Shown here in pieces: positions 40,904 to 49,248 of a DNA stretch of 64,000 nucleotides. This DNA comes from Flavobacteriales bacterium (GTDB lineage Bacteria; Bacteroidota; Bacteroidia; Flavobacteriales_F; PHOS-HE28), in assembly GCA_016710965.1 (NCBI GenBank), contig JADJTW010000031.1, positions 1 through 64,000 on the forward strand, given 5' to 3'. Position 1 is the first letter of the stretch, and each line of letters opens with the position of its first letter. Under the pieces are notes generated by a model, which saw only the letters and a list, made by a program, of their open reading frames with translations, had not been told where the DNA came from and did not search any database. Made by a program: the position numbers and the translations under genes.

Positions 40904-41997
40904 TCCTTCACCAATAGGCGATAGTGCTCGAGCGCCTCGTGCACCTGTGCTGCAGTCACGGGTACATCCACGCGCGCGCTACCGATGCCCGTGAGCAGGG
41001 TGAAGCGGAACTCGCCACCGTGGTTCTTCTTGTCGTTGCGCATGAGCTCGATGACGCGATGATGCTCGGAGCCATGCAGCCTGAACGGCTTGTACAATGA
41101 GCGCAGATGCGCTGCGATGAGATCATTGCTTTCGCGATCGAGCAGCCCGGCGCGCCAGCTGAGCCAAGCCTCGCACACCATGCCGATGGCCACGGCTTCG
41201 CCATGCTGCAGGTTGCGTTGCTGCCCTTCCCACGAGAAGGCTTCCAGACCGTGCCCGATGGTATGGCCGAAGTTCAACAGCTTGCGCGCACCGGATTCGC
41301 GCGGATCATCCTTCACCACGGCGCTCTTGATGGCCGCACTGCTCGCGATCAACGGCTCCAGCGCATCGAGGTCGTGCAGTGATGCCTGTCGGATGGCCTC
41401 GTAGTGCGAAGCGTCTTGCACCAGGCCGTGCTTGATCATCTCGGCAACACCGTTGAGCAACTCGCGCTTGCCCAGGCTCTTGAGGAAAGGGACATGCACG
41501 TAAACGCCCAATGGATCATGGAAGGCGCCCACGGTGTTCTTCACGCCGCCCAGATCGATGCCTGTCTTGCCACCGATGGCCGCGTCGACCATGCCCAGGA
41601 GCGACGTGGGCACAAGCACGCAGCGCACACCCCGCTTGTAGGTGGCGGCTATGAAACCTGCCACATCGGTGACCACGCCTCCGCCAAGGGCCACGATCAA
41701 TGCGCCCCGGTCCGCAGCGTGCGCGGCAAGGTGCTCCCAAATGCGCTGGCACACCGGCAGGCTCTTGCTCGACTCGCCCGCTGCGATAGCGATGGTCTCG
41801 GCTGAACGCAGGTTCGCGACCGTGCCGAGCAATTCGGGCAGGCAATGGCGCAGCGTATTCTCATCACCGAGGACGAATACGCTGCTGGGCGCCCATGCGA
41901 GCAAATGCCGGTCGAGCACGCGAAGGGCGTTGGGGCCCAGCACCACCGGATGTCCTCCCGCATCGATCTCCGTGGCCTCTTCCAGCTTGGTACCCAT
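40900..41997 (-). CDS. aroB: 3-dehydroquinate synthase
   Basis: Second shikimate step: converts DAHP to 3-dehydroquinate using NAD+ and a divalent metal. 365 residues from ATG 41,997 (MGTKLEEATEIDAGG); the frame continues upstream but that part runs into the divergent PRODH promoter region. Motifs: FVLGDENTLRHCLPEL, the NAD-binding LIVALGGGVVTDVAGF, RGVRCVLVPTSLLGMVDAAIGGKTG, NTVGAFHDP, and the metal ligands around LNGVAEMIKHG (Glu), LLNFGHTIGHGLEAF and LQHGEAVAIGM (His). Its stop overlaps the aroA start. Confidence 0.97.
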   Translation of the reverse strand: MGTKLEEATEIDAGGHPVVLGPNALRVLDRHLLAWAPSSVFVLGDENTLRHCLPELLGTVANLRSAETIAIAAGESSKSLPVCQRIWEHLAAHAADRGALIVALGGGVVTDVAGFIAATYKRGVRCVLVPTSLLGMVDAAIGGKTGIDLGGVKNTVGAFHDPLGVYVHVPFLKSLGKRELLNGVAEMIKHGLVQDASHYEAIRQASLHDLDALEPLIASSAAIKSAVVKDDPRESGARKLLNFGHTIGHGLEAFSWEGQQRNLQHGEAVAIGMVCEAWLSWRAGLLDRESNDLIAAHLRSLYKPFRLHGSEHHRVIELMRNDKKNHGGEFRFTLLTGIGSARVDVPVTAAQVHEALEHYRLLVKE

Positions 41998-42000
41998 TGC

Positions 42001-42008
42001 TACTTTTG
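42001..42008 (+). promoter_or_regulatory. Candidate -7 box TACTTTTG for proline dehydrogenase
   Basis: TACTTTTG matches TAnnTTTG exactly, 51 bases before the PRODH ATG at 42,060 and just outside the aroB start. No TTG lies at the ideal upstream distance. Confidence 0.45.
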
Positions 42009-42059
42009 GCCGCCGCTTGCAGCCAGGGTCGGCCCACCAAAGGAACGAAGGAAGATCCC

Positions 42060-43277
42060 ATGCCTCCGCAGGCCCCGCCGGCATCTTCGGCCACACCCTT
42101 CGCCGTGCACCGAACACCTGACCTCGGCAACACTTCCATCGCGTTCAGGCAATACACCGATCACGGACTACTTCGCGCTTACTGGCTCTTCCGCATCATC
42201 GGCATCCCCTGGCTCAGCAACCTCGGTGCATCACTCACCAAACTGGCCCTCGCCCTGCGGCTACCGGTGAAGGGACTCATCAAGGCCACGCTCTTCAAGC
42301 ACTTCTGCGGCGGCGAAACCATCGAGGAGTGCCTGGTCACCGCGCAGAAGCTGGGCGATGGCGGGCTGGGCACCATCCTCGATTACAGCGTGGAAGGGCA
42401 GGAGGATGATGCCACGCTGGACCACACCGCCGCAGAGATCATCGCGACCATCGCCATGGCCACCAAGCGGAAGGACATCCCGTTCTCGGTGTTCAAGCCC
42501 AGCGGCATCTCGCCCACGCATCTGCTCACAGCGGTGAGCGCAGGAAGTGCGTTGGATGCCGACGAAAAGCGCGAGTGGGAATTGGTGCAAGGACGCGTGG
42601 AACGGATCTGCACCGCCGCCGCCTCGGCAGGCGTTCCCGTGCTGATCGACGCCGAGGACAGTTGGATGCAGGCGGCCATCGACGCGCTATGCACCCGCAT
42701 GATGGAACGCTTCAACCGCGAGCGCGCCATCGTGTACAACACCGTGCAACTGTATCGTCATGACCGCCTGGCGTTCCTCAAGGATGCCTTCGATGCTGCG
42801 GAGAAGGGCGGCTACCACCTGGGCCTGAAGCTCGTTCGCGGCGCATACATGGAGAAGGAGCGCGAGGCCGCGCAGAAGGAAGGGCGCCCTTCGCCGATAC
42901 ACGCGACGAAGGCTGCCGTGGACCACGACTACGATGAAGCACTGCGCTACTGCGCGCAGCGCACAGATCGCGTGGCGGTGATGGTGGCCACCCACAACGA
43001 CCAGAGCACATTGCTCATGGCGCGGCTGATGGACGAGCTCGGCCTAGCCCGCGACGACCGGCGCGTGTATTTCGCGCAGCTGCTGGGCATGAGCGACAAC
43101 ATCAGCTACAACATGGCCGATGCTGGTTTCAATGTGGCCAAGTACGTACCCTACGGACCGGTGCGCGCGGTGCTCCCCTATCTGATCCGCCGAGCGGCCG
43201 AGAACACCAGCGCACGCGGGCAGATGGGACGCGAATTGAAGTTCATCCTCGCCGAGCGCCGCAGGCGGAAGGCCTGA
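42060..43277 (+). CDS. Proline dehydrogenase family protein
   Basis: FAD-dependent oxidation of L-proline to delta-1-pyrroline-5-carboxylate, monofunctional (no P5C dehydrogenase part). 405 residues from ATG 42,060 (MPPQAPPASS). Family signatures of the TIM barrel: DYSVEGQEDD, FSVFKPSGISPTHLL, VPVLIDAEDSWMQ, IVYNTVQLYRHDRL, LGLKLVRGAYMEKERE (substrate/FAD-binding Arg), VMVATHNDQSTLL, FAQLLGMSDNISY and the terminal YVPYGPVRAVLPYLIRRAAENTS with the two proline-carboxylate-binding Args. Divergent from aroB. Confidence 0.94.
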   Translation: MPPQAPPASSATPFAVHRTPDLGNTSIAFRQYTDHGLLRAYWLFRIIGIPWLSNLGASLTKLALALRLPVKGLIKATLFKHFCGGETIEECLVTAQKLGDGGLGTILDYSVEGQEDDATLDHTAAEIIATIAMATKRKDIPFSVFKPSGISPTHLLTAVSAGSALDADEKREWELVQGRVERICTAAASAGVPVLIDAEDSWMQAAIDALCTRMMERFNRERAIVYNTVQLYRHDRLAFLKDAFDAAEKGGYHLGLKLVRGAYMEKEREAAQKEGRPSPIHATKAAVDHDYDEALRYCAQRTDRVAVMVATHNDQSTLLMARLMDELGLARDDRRVYFAQLLGMSDNISYNMADAGFNVAKYVPYGPVRAVLPYLIRRAAENTSARGQMGRELKFILAERRRRKA

Positions 43278-43341
43278 TGGCCGCCCATCCGCAGCGTACG
43301 CCGCTCAGCGAAGCCAGGCATCGGGCAAGCGGCCGGGCCGA

Positions 43342-43349
43342 TACGTTCG
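43342..43349 (+). promoter_or_regulatory. Candidate -7 box TACGTTCG
   Basis: TACGTTCG, 19 bases before the ATG of the 43.4-kb membrane protein gene and matching the other TACnTTCG boxes of the window. Confidence 0.4.
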
Positions 43350-43368
43350 TTGCATCAATCACTTCGCC

Positions 43369-43767
43369 ATGGTCAACAACCTGCGCACGCTCTCGATCCT
43401 GCACTATGTGTATGGCGCCCTGGTCTGCCTCGGTGGCGCCGCCATGCTGATGTTCATCTTCATTGGCGCCATGCTCAACAGCGATATGATGCAGCAGCAG
43501 GACGATCCGCCGCCCGAGTTGGTAGGCGGGTTCATGCAGGTGTTCGGCTGGGTGCTCTTCGTCATCATCGAGATCATTGGCATCCTCATCCTGCTCAGTG
43601 GAAGCTGGATCGCCAAGCGCCGCAATCGCACCGGATCACTGGTCATCGCCGGATTCTGCTGCCTCAATTTCCCGTTGGGCACGGCACTGGGCATCTTCAC
43701 TTTCGTGACGCTGTTGAACGAGGAGGTGAAGCGCGAATACGACCGACCAGCACTCCCGGTCTCTTAG
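43369..43767 (+). CDS. Hypothetical membrane protein
   Basis: 132 residues, start MVNNLRTLSILHYVYGALVC. Three hydrophobic helices: about 9-35 (HYVYGALVCLGGAAMLMFIFIG), 55-80 (GWVLFVIIEIIGILILLSG) and 88-110 (SLVIAGFCCLNFPLGTALGI), with the loop DMMQQQDDPPPELVGG between the first two. The short IAKRRNR stretch before helix 3 suggests a cytoplasmic loop. This 'RTLSILHYVYGAL' start is seen in unnamed Bacteroidota membrane proteins, function unknown. Confidence 0.8.
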   Translation: MVNNLRTLSILHYVYGALVCLGGAAMLMFIFIGAMLNSDMMQQQDDPPPELVGGFMQVFGWVLFVIIEIIGILILLSGSWIAKRRNRTGSLVIAGFCCLNFPLGTALGIFTFVTLLNEEVKREYDRPALPVS

Positions 43768-43833
43768 GACCAATTGGGTTGCAGGAAGGTTGACGAGGCA
43801 ATAAGACGTTGCATACGGCGTTGGCGGGGCACG

Positions 43834-44517
43834 ATGTCATTGCGAAGACGAGGTTTCGCGTTCCTCTTCCTCACCCTGGTTTCCTTCAGTGGTATGGCGA
43901 AGGATTGCATTGTGACCCTGCACCTGGCTCGAAAGAGCGCTGACGGGACAGTGACGCAACTCGCCAGCATCCTGCCTGGCATGCCTTACAATGCGTCCAT
44001 ACCGCTTCCCCTGGGGGATTCACTTGTCATTTCGTACTCCGTGAACAGCTTCACCTATTGCGGCGGATACAACATTTCGTATTCAGCGGAACGCCCTGTT
44101 GGTTGCGCCATTGGTACGTGGGGAGAGACTACAACGCTCCACATCATGTCCGCACAGGATCCACACTTGACCATACGCGAGTTCGGGCTGCTGCTCATTC
44201 GTACCCAGCCGACCGGGGGATGGTACTATGCCGGTTCCGCATGCATCTATCTATATGAAGGACCGGTCGGCATCGAAGAGGCCGCTCAAGTCGAAGGCTT
44301 TGACCCGAAATGGATGAACGGCACGCTGATCCTGGGAGAAAATCCCAAGGGCCAGCTGGGCGTCTACGATGACATGGGCAGGCTCGTTTGGAGCGGAAGT
44401 GTCGAGCGCCACAGCCCACCACTACCGATCGGTGCATCAGGGACGACACCTGCCGTCATTACCGTGCAGCTCACAACGAGCCGGGAGCGGTATGCACGCC
44501 GCATCATATCCTATTGA
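43834..44517 (+). CDS. Secreted protein with degenerate T9SS type A-like tail
   Basis: 227 residues from ATG 43,834 (MSLRRRGFAFLFLTLVSFSG, a signal peptide). The frame extends 60 bases upstream to 43,774, but that part is Arg-rich and unlike a signal. The mature region is rich in Tyr/Ser strands (SLVISYSVNSFTYCGGYNIS, LHIMSAQDPHLTIREFGLLL) with CGGY, GCAIG and ACIYLY Cys pairs. The C-terminal 70 residues follow the sorting-domain layout (GTLILGENPKGQLGVYDDMG, RLVWSGSV, ITVQLTTSRERYARRIISY) though divergent. No close family is recognised. Confidence 0.75.
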   Translation: MSLRRRGFAFLFLTLVSFSGMAKDCIVTLHLARKSADGTVTQLASILPGMPYNASIPLPLGDSLVISYSVNSFTYCGGYNISYSAERPVGCAIGTWGETTTLHIMSAQDPHLTIREFGLLLIRTQPTGGWYYAGSACIYLYEGPVGIEEAAQVEGFDPKWMNGTLILGENPKGQLGVYDDMGRLVWSGSVERHSPPLPIGASGTTPAVITVQLTTSRERYARRIISY

Positions 44518-44526
44518 GAGCGATAC

Positions 44527-44910
44527 TTAGCGGATAGAGAGCAAGGTAGCGGTGCTGTCGCGATCGCTATAGGTATCGCGCAATGCGCCTATGGTGAGAT
44601 GCGCAGGCACACCCTTGAGTGTGACATCCACCGCGTAGATCAAGCTGTCTTCGGTGCGGCGCGAATCGCGGAAGCGGATATCCGATGAAGGGATCGCCTC
44701 GCGCAACTGCTGCAGGCCCAGTGATCGCCGATCCAGTTCCGCTTGTGCGGAAGGTGCCGCTTTGGTGAGGGTATTGATCAAACGCAGCTTCACCTTCTGC
44801 TCCGGTAGCCATGCCCCGCCGGTCAAACGTTCGCCGTACATGAGATAGGCCGCGCCGCCACCGATGATCAATCCGAACAGGTACAGCGTAAGCCGGCGCG
44901 TGAGGCCCAT
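44527..44910 (-). CDS. DUF4258-type membrane-anchored protein next to ald
   Basis: 127 residues with one N-terminal helix (LTLYLFGLIIGGGAAYLMYG) and a soluble tail: KVKLRLINTLTKAA, IPSSDIRFRDSRRTEDSLIY, VDVTLKGVPAHLTIG. The layout matches the DUF4258 protein that Flavobacteria encode beside alanine dehydrogenase: same helix, the K-x-R-x-I-N/R step, then a strand pair ending in short beta hairpin. It lies three bases after the ald stop on the same strand, so it is probably co-transcribed. Function unknown; the family call is from context and pattern. Confidence 0.72.
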   Translation of the reverse strand: MGLTRRLTLYLFGLIIGGGAAYLMYGERLTGGAWLPEQKVKLRLINTLTKAAPSAQAELDRRSLGLQQLREAIPSSDIRFRDSRRTEDSLIYAVDVTLKGVPAHLTIGALRDTYSDRDSTATLLSIR

Positions 44911-44913
44911 GGG

Positions 44914-46134
44914 CTAGAACGCGGCCAGGAGAAGGTCCAGGTCCTTGTAGGGCAGCTTGAAGGCCTCGCCGAGGATGGGGCTGGTGACCGTGCCGTTGTA
45001 CAGGTACACGCCGTGGCGCACGCCGAGGTCGGTCTTGATCAGGTTCTCGAAGCCGCCGACCTCGCCCATGCTCAGGAGCATGGGTCCGAAGATGTTGCTG
45101 AGGGCGGTGCTGGCCGTGCGCGGCACGCGGCTGGCGATGTTGGGCACGCAGTAGTGCATGACGCCGTACTTCTTGAAGACGGGATCGGTGTGCGTGGTGA
45201 CCTCACTGGTCTCGAAGCAGCCACCGCGATCGATGCTCACGTCCACGATCACGCTGCCGTTCTTCATGTCCTTCACCATCTCCTCGGTCACCACCATGGG
45301 CGTTCGGCCATGCTCGGGGCGCAGGGCGCCTATGGCGACATCGGCGTTGCGCAAGGCCTTCTTCAATTCCTCCGGCTGTATCACGCTCGTCCAGATGCGC
45401 TGGCCCAGATCGCTCTGCAAGCGGCGCAGGCGGTAGATGCTCTTGTCGAAGACCTTCACGCTGGCCCCCAAGCCCAGCGCAGCACGCGTGGCGAACTCGC
45501 CCACGGTACCTGCACCGATGATGACCACTTCGGCGGGTTCCACGCCGCTGATGCCGCCGAGCATGAGGCCCGGACCGCCCTTTTCCGCGCTCAGGTATTC
45601 GCTGGCGATCTGGATGCTGGTATTTCCCGCGATCTCGCCCATGGCGCGGATGATGGGGTAGATCCCTTCGCGGTCCTTGATGAAATCCCAGGCCACGGCC
45701 GTCATGCGCTTCTCCATCATGCGCCGCAGGGTATCCTTGGGCTGCACGGTGAGCTGAAGCGCGGAAATGAGGATCTGCTTGTGGCGCAGCAGTTCGATCT
45801 CGGTGTGCGTGGGCGGCGCCACCTTCAGGATCAGATCGGCCTTGAAGACCTCATCGGCCGAATCGACCACCTGCGCGCCGGCCTCGGTGTAGTCGTTGTC
45901 CTGGAATTGGGCGGGCTCGCCAGCACCGCGCTGCATCACCACTTCATGGTCGCGGCCCACGAGCACGGCCACGGCCGAAGGTGTGAGCGGCACCCGATGC
46001 TCCTGGAAGATGCTCTCCTTGGGAATGCCGATGTAGAGGCTCTTCTTCTTGCGGCCCACCTCCATCAATTGCTCCTGCGGCAGCATGCTTTGCTCGCGGG
46101 CCAGCTGTTTCATCAGCTCGGAAGAAGTGCTCAT
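44914..46134 (-). CDS. ald: Alanine dehydrogenase
   Basis: NAD-dependent interconversion of alanine and pyruvate plus ammonia. 406 residues, about 35 longer at the N-terminus than typical Ald, as is usual in Bacteroidota (MSTSSELMKQLAREQSMLPQ). Motifs: YIGIPKESIFQEHRVPLTP (Arg and Lys for pyruvate binding), FKADLILKVAPPTHTEI, MTAVAWDFIKDREGIYPI, EVVIIGAGTVGEFATRAALGLG (Rossmann GxGxxG), VFDKSIYRLRRLQ, GALRPEHGRTPMVVTEEM, VDVSIDRGGCFETSEVTTH and the catalytic HYCVPNIASRVPRTAS. The promoter-like box is at 46,153-46,160. Confidence 0.96.
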   Translation of the reverse strand: MSTSSELMKQLAREQSMLPQEQLMEVGRKKKSLYIGIPKESIFQEHRVPLTPSAVAVLVGRDHEVVMQRGAGEPAQFQDNDYTEAGAQVVDSADEVFKADLILKVAPPTHTEIELLRHKQILISALQLTVQPKDTLRRMMEKRMTAVAWDFIKDREGIYPIIRAMGEIAGNTSIQIASEYLSAEKGGPGLMLGGISGVEPAEVVIIGAGTVGEFATRAALGLGASVKVFDKSIYRLRRLQSDLGQRIWTSVIQPEELKKALRNADVAIGALRPEHGRTPMVVTEEMVKDMKNGSVIVDVSIDRGGCFETSEVTTHTDPVFKKYGVMHYCVPNIASRVPRTASTALSNIFGPMLLSMGEVGGFENLIKTDLGVRHGVYLYNGTVTSPILGEAFKLPYKDLDLLLAAF

Positions 46135-46152
46135 GAGGGCGGTGGAGGATGG

Positions 46153-46160
46153 CGAATGTA
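46153..46160 (-). promoter_or_regulatory. Candidate -7 box TACATTCG for ald
   Basis: The minus strand reads TACATTCG 19 bases before the ald ATG. No TTG at the ideal distance. Confidence 0.4.
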
Positions 46161-46203
46161 CGCCGGGGGAGCGCTTGTGCGGATGGGCGCGGCAGAGCGC
46201 ACG

Positions 46204-46635
46204 CTACGCGCCGAGCCGTATGGTCCGCACACCATCCGGGGCCATTGCAAGGCGCAGCTCAAGGGTGCCCGGGGGCAGTCGGTCTCCGGCGAGCTCCGGC
46301 CATTCGATGAAGCAGTATGCGCCGCTGTCCAAGTACTCCGCGAAGCCGATCCCATCCAATTCGCCCGCATTGCGCAAGCGGTAGAGATCGAAATGGTACA
46401 CGGTGCCACCATGGGCCGAATGGTATTCGTTCACGATGGCGAACGTGGGGCTGCTGGTCTGGTCCTTTACGCCTAGCACTTCGCAGAAGCCCTTGATCAA
46501 GGTGGTCTTGCCCGCTCCGAGATCGCCGTGCAGCGCGAAGACGCGTGTCCCCGCATGGCTTTGCAGGATCAGCCGCGCGACATCGGCAGCGTCATCGGCC
46601 TTGCGTAGAGTGAGGGTGGCGAGCATCGTTGGCAA
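46204..46635 (-). CDS. tsaE: TsaE, ATPase of the t6A threonylcarbamoyl transferase complex
   Basis: TsaE supports formation of N6-threonylcarbamoyladenosine at A37 of ANN-decoding tRNAs with TsaB, TsaC and TsaD. 143 residues; ATG 46,635 (MPTMLATL) or 46,626. Walker A at 37-45 (GDLGAGKTT), switch region VLGVKDQTSSPTFAIVNEYH, HFDLYRL and the catalytic-base region FIEWPELAGDRLP are all present. It sits upstream of ald on the same strand with an intervening promoter-like box, the standard Bacteroidota pair. Confidence 0.96.
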   Translation of the reverse strand: MPTMLATLTLRKADDAADVARLILQSHAGTRVFALHGDLGAGKTTLIKGFCEVLGVKDQTSSPTFAIVNEYHSAHGGTVYHFDLYRLRNAGELDGIGFAEYLDSGAYCFIEWPELAGDRLPPGTLELRLAMAPDGVRTIRLGA

Positions 46636-46738
46636 AGATCGCGTTGGGAGGATGTCCGGCGGCCCTCATCATCGGGCAGAAAGGAAGCACTGATCGAGCG
46701 ATTCCGGAATTACCGACATTCGTCCAGGACCAAAGCAC

Positions 46739-47449
46739 ATGCAGACCTTGAAAGCACGCGCGATATGCTGCATTGCTTTGATCATGCTTTGCGCCGCTGC
46801 ATCGAGCGCGCAATCCGCGAACACCGAGGTCGGTTTCGAAGGAGGGCCGAACGGCGGAACCCTTAGGGGAAGCCGCTTTGTGGAAGAGGGCCAGGCCATG
46901 AACGTCTCATTCGCTGGTGGACTTTCCTTCCAGCGGAACTGGAGGAACGGTTACTCCTTGCGCTCAAACGTGCATTACGACCGCAAAGGCAACAAGGTCC
47001 CGGCCATCCTCACGGATATGAACGGAAGCACGATCGAACGAGGCTGGATCAGGACCACTTTCGAGTATATCAGCGTACCCATCCTTGCGCGAAAATCGTT
47101 TGGACAAAGGACCAAGTTCATTGTGAATGCAGGACCATATCTGGGCATCCTCATCAAAGCAACGCAGTCGTTAGAGGCCGAGGGCCTTGATAATGCCTAC
47201 ACGAACGACGTTACCGAGTTGATGGAGAGCATCGATCTGGGTATTGCCGCTGGCGCAGGTATCACTCGATCGCTCAACGACCGCTGGACACTCTCTTTGG
47301 AACTGAGAGATAATCTAGGCCTGGTTGACGTGAGCGCGTACCCGATCTACGGCAACGGAGGGATCAAGACGAACACCGCAGCGATTCTCATCGGTATCGC
47401 TTGCACGCTCGGTGAGCGACAGCCGAGCCCCGGCAGCGGAACGCCCTGA
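46739..47449 (+). CDS. Outer-membrane beta-barrel protein (porin-like family)
   Basis: 236 residues. Signal peptide KARAICCIALIMLCAAASSAQ. Barrel-like strands follow: TEVGFEGGPNGGTL, MNVSFAGGLSFQRNW, YSLRSNVHYDRKGNK, RTTFEYISVPILARKSFG (the 'FEYISVPILAR' strand typical of outer membrane beta-barrel / PorT-like families), KFIVNAGPYLGILIK, DLGIAAGAGITRSLN, WTLSLELRDNLGLVDVSA, ending NTAAILIGIACTLGE and a short Pro-rich tail. It interrupts the usual tsaE-porX order, and it converges with porX. Confidence 0.84.
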   Translation: MQTLKARAICCIALIMLCAAASSAQSANTEVGFEGGPNGGTLRGSRFVEEGQAMNVSFAGGLSFQRNWRNGYSLRSNVHYDRKGNKVPAILTDMNGSTIERGWIRTTFEYISVPILARKSFGQRTKFIVNAGPYLGILIKATQSLEAEGLDNAYTNDVTELMESIDLGIAAGAGITRSLNDRWTLSLELRDNLGLVDVSAYPIYGNGGIKTNTAAILIGIACTLGERQPSPGSGTP

Positions 47450-47458
47450 TCCGATCGG

Positions 47459-49018
47459 TCACCTCGGCTTCAGTACCGCCCAAGGCACCAGCATCTCTTC
47501 CAGCGAAATGCCGCCGTGCTGGAAGGTGTGCATGAAGTAGGTGACGAAGTGGTTGTAGTTGTTGGGATACACGAAGAAGCGATCGCCCTTGGCGAAGGCG
47601 TACACCGTGCTCACGTTGTTCTTCGGCAGGAAGGCCTTGGCGGGATCCTTCACCACGAGCACATCACGTTCCTCGTAGCTCAGGTTCTTGCCGTGCTTGT
47701 AGCGCAAATTGCTGTTGGTGTTGCGGTCGCCGACGATCTTGCTCGGTTCGTTCACGCGGATGGTGCCATGGTCCGTTGCGATCACCACGCGGCCACCGCG
47801 CTCTGCTATGCCCTTGAAGATGTCGAAGAGCGGGCTGTGCTCGAACCAGCTCCTGGTGAGGCTGCGGTAGGCGGCATCGTCGGCGGCCAGTTCACGGATC
47901 ACCTCCATCTCCGTGCGCGCATGGCTCAGCATGTCCACGAAGTTGTACACGATGACGTTGAGCGCATTGCTCATCAGGTTGTCCAGCCCATCGGCCAGTT
48001 TCTTGCCGGCGGCGAGCGTGAGGATCTTGTGGTAGCTGTGCTTCACGTTCTTGCCCAAGCGTTGGAGCTGCGCGCTCACGAACTCATCCTCGTGCGCGTT
48101 CTTGCTCCCCTCCTCGTCCTCGCTGATCCACTTGCCGGGGTGGCGCTTCTCGATCTCGCTCGGCATCATGCCAGCGAAAATGGCATTGCGCGCGTACTGC
48201 GTGGCCGTGGGCAGGATGCTGTAGAACAGGCCCTGCTCCTCGATGCGGTAGAACTCACCAAGGATCGGCTCCAACAAACGCCATTGGTCCAGCCGCAGGT
48301 TGTCAATGAGTATCATGAACAATGGCGGCTGCTTCTCATCGATCAGGGGTGCCACCTTCGCCTTGAAGAGCTGGTGGCTCATCAATGGCCCGGCGGCTCC
48401 CTTGGCACTGGGATTCAATCACTCGATGTAATTGTCGCCGACGAAGCGACAGAACTGAGCGTTGGCCTCGGCCCATTGCGAACGGAGGATCTCCGTCATG
48501 CCCTGGTCTTGTCCGCCGCTGAGGTCCAGTTCCCAGCGCACGAGTTCGCTGTACAGCTCCTTCCACTCCTCCGGACCGAGCCGGTCGCCCAGCCGCATGG
48601 CCAACTGGCGGAACTGCTGCTGGTAGTTGGTGTTGCTCCTCTCGCTTACCAGGCGCCGTCCCTCCAGGTTCTTCTTCAGCGAGAGCAGGATCTGGTTCGG
48701 GTTCACGGGCTTGATCAGGTAGTCGCTGATCTTGCCTCCGATGGCCTCCTCCATGATGTGCTCCTCCTCGCTCTTGGTGATCATGATGATCGGTACGTGG
48801 GGTTGCACGGTCTTGATGCGGTTGAGCGTCTCCAGCCCGCTGAGGCCGGGCATGTTCTCATCGAGGAAGATGATGTCGTACTCCTTGGCCTTGCTCTTCT
48901 CCACGGCATCAAGGCCGTTGTTCACAGTATCCACGCTATAGCCTTTGCCTTGCAGGAAGAGGACGTGCGGACGGAGAAGATCGATCTCGTCGTCGGCCCA
49001 GAGGATGTTCGCGGTCAT
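47459..49018 (-). CDS. porX: PorX-type response regulator with PglZ-like phosphatase domain, split by an in-frame TGA
   Basis: PorX is the response regulator that, with histidine kinase PorY, controls type IX secretion gene expression. ATG 49,018 begins the receiver domain (ANILWADDEID, phospho-acceptor Asp53 in IIFLDENMPG, ITKSEEEHIMEEA, LIKPVNPNQI). A helical linker ends NYIE, then TGA at 48,419-48,421 (codon 200), and the same frame resumes LNPSAKGAAG, LMSHQLFK, then the PglZ domain: FMILIDNLRLDQW, LPTATQYARNAIFAG, VYNFVDMLSH and VVIATDHGTI with metal-binding Asp/His. Total 519 sense codons, normal for PorX. Both halves are conserved, so either a TGG-to-TGA sequencing error or a true split at a domain boundary explains it. 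Confidence 0.92.
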
Positions 49019-49166
49019 CAGTGGTATGGTGGTGCCTTTCGGCGCTAGAGGTTCAGTGGAGAAGGTTCGCATGCGACAACAACGGCGAATGGCCTTCGGT
49101 GTTGCCCTGTACTTTCGGGGCGTGAAGGTACTGGGCTGGTTTTCGGTTGGCAGTTCCTCGTCGGCG

Positions 49167-49233
49167 GTTGTCAGTTGTCGGGCTTCCGTCATCGCTACCT
49201 CTTGAGCCGGCCTGACAACCGACAACTGACAAC
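49167..49233. repeat. Inverted repeat of heptamer-like units, upstream of the HD gene
   Basis: GTTGTCAGTTGTCGG at 49,167-49,181 and its exact reverse complement at 49,219-49,233 are separated by 37 bases. Each arm is built from repeats of a GTTGTCr-like heptamer, and looser copies (GGTTGGCAGT at 49,145-49,154) extend it. It lies between porX and the HD gene start, in the leader of the HD gene. Confidence 0.75.
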
Positions 49234-49248
49234 TGGCCACTTCTCCCC

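Noticed and set aside
48419..48421. TGA recoded as tryptophan genome-wide
   Set aside because: TGA is the normal stop of many intact genes here, including the ATGA overlaps aroB-aroA and lpxC/fabZ-lpxA, so recoding is not general.
45013..49048. Long plus-strand frames antisense to ald and porX
   Set aside because: Leu/His/Ala-rich translations without motifs; ald and PorX signatures are clear on the minus strand.
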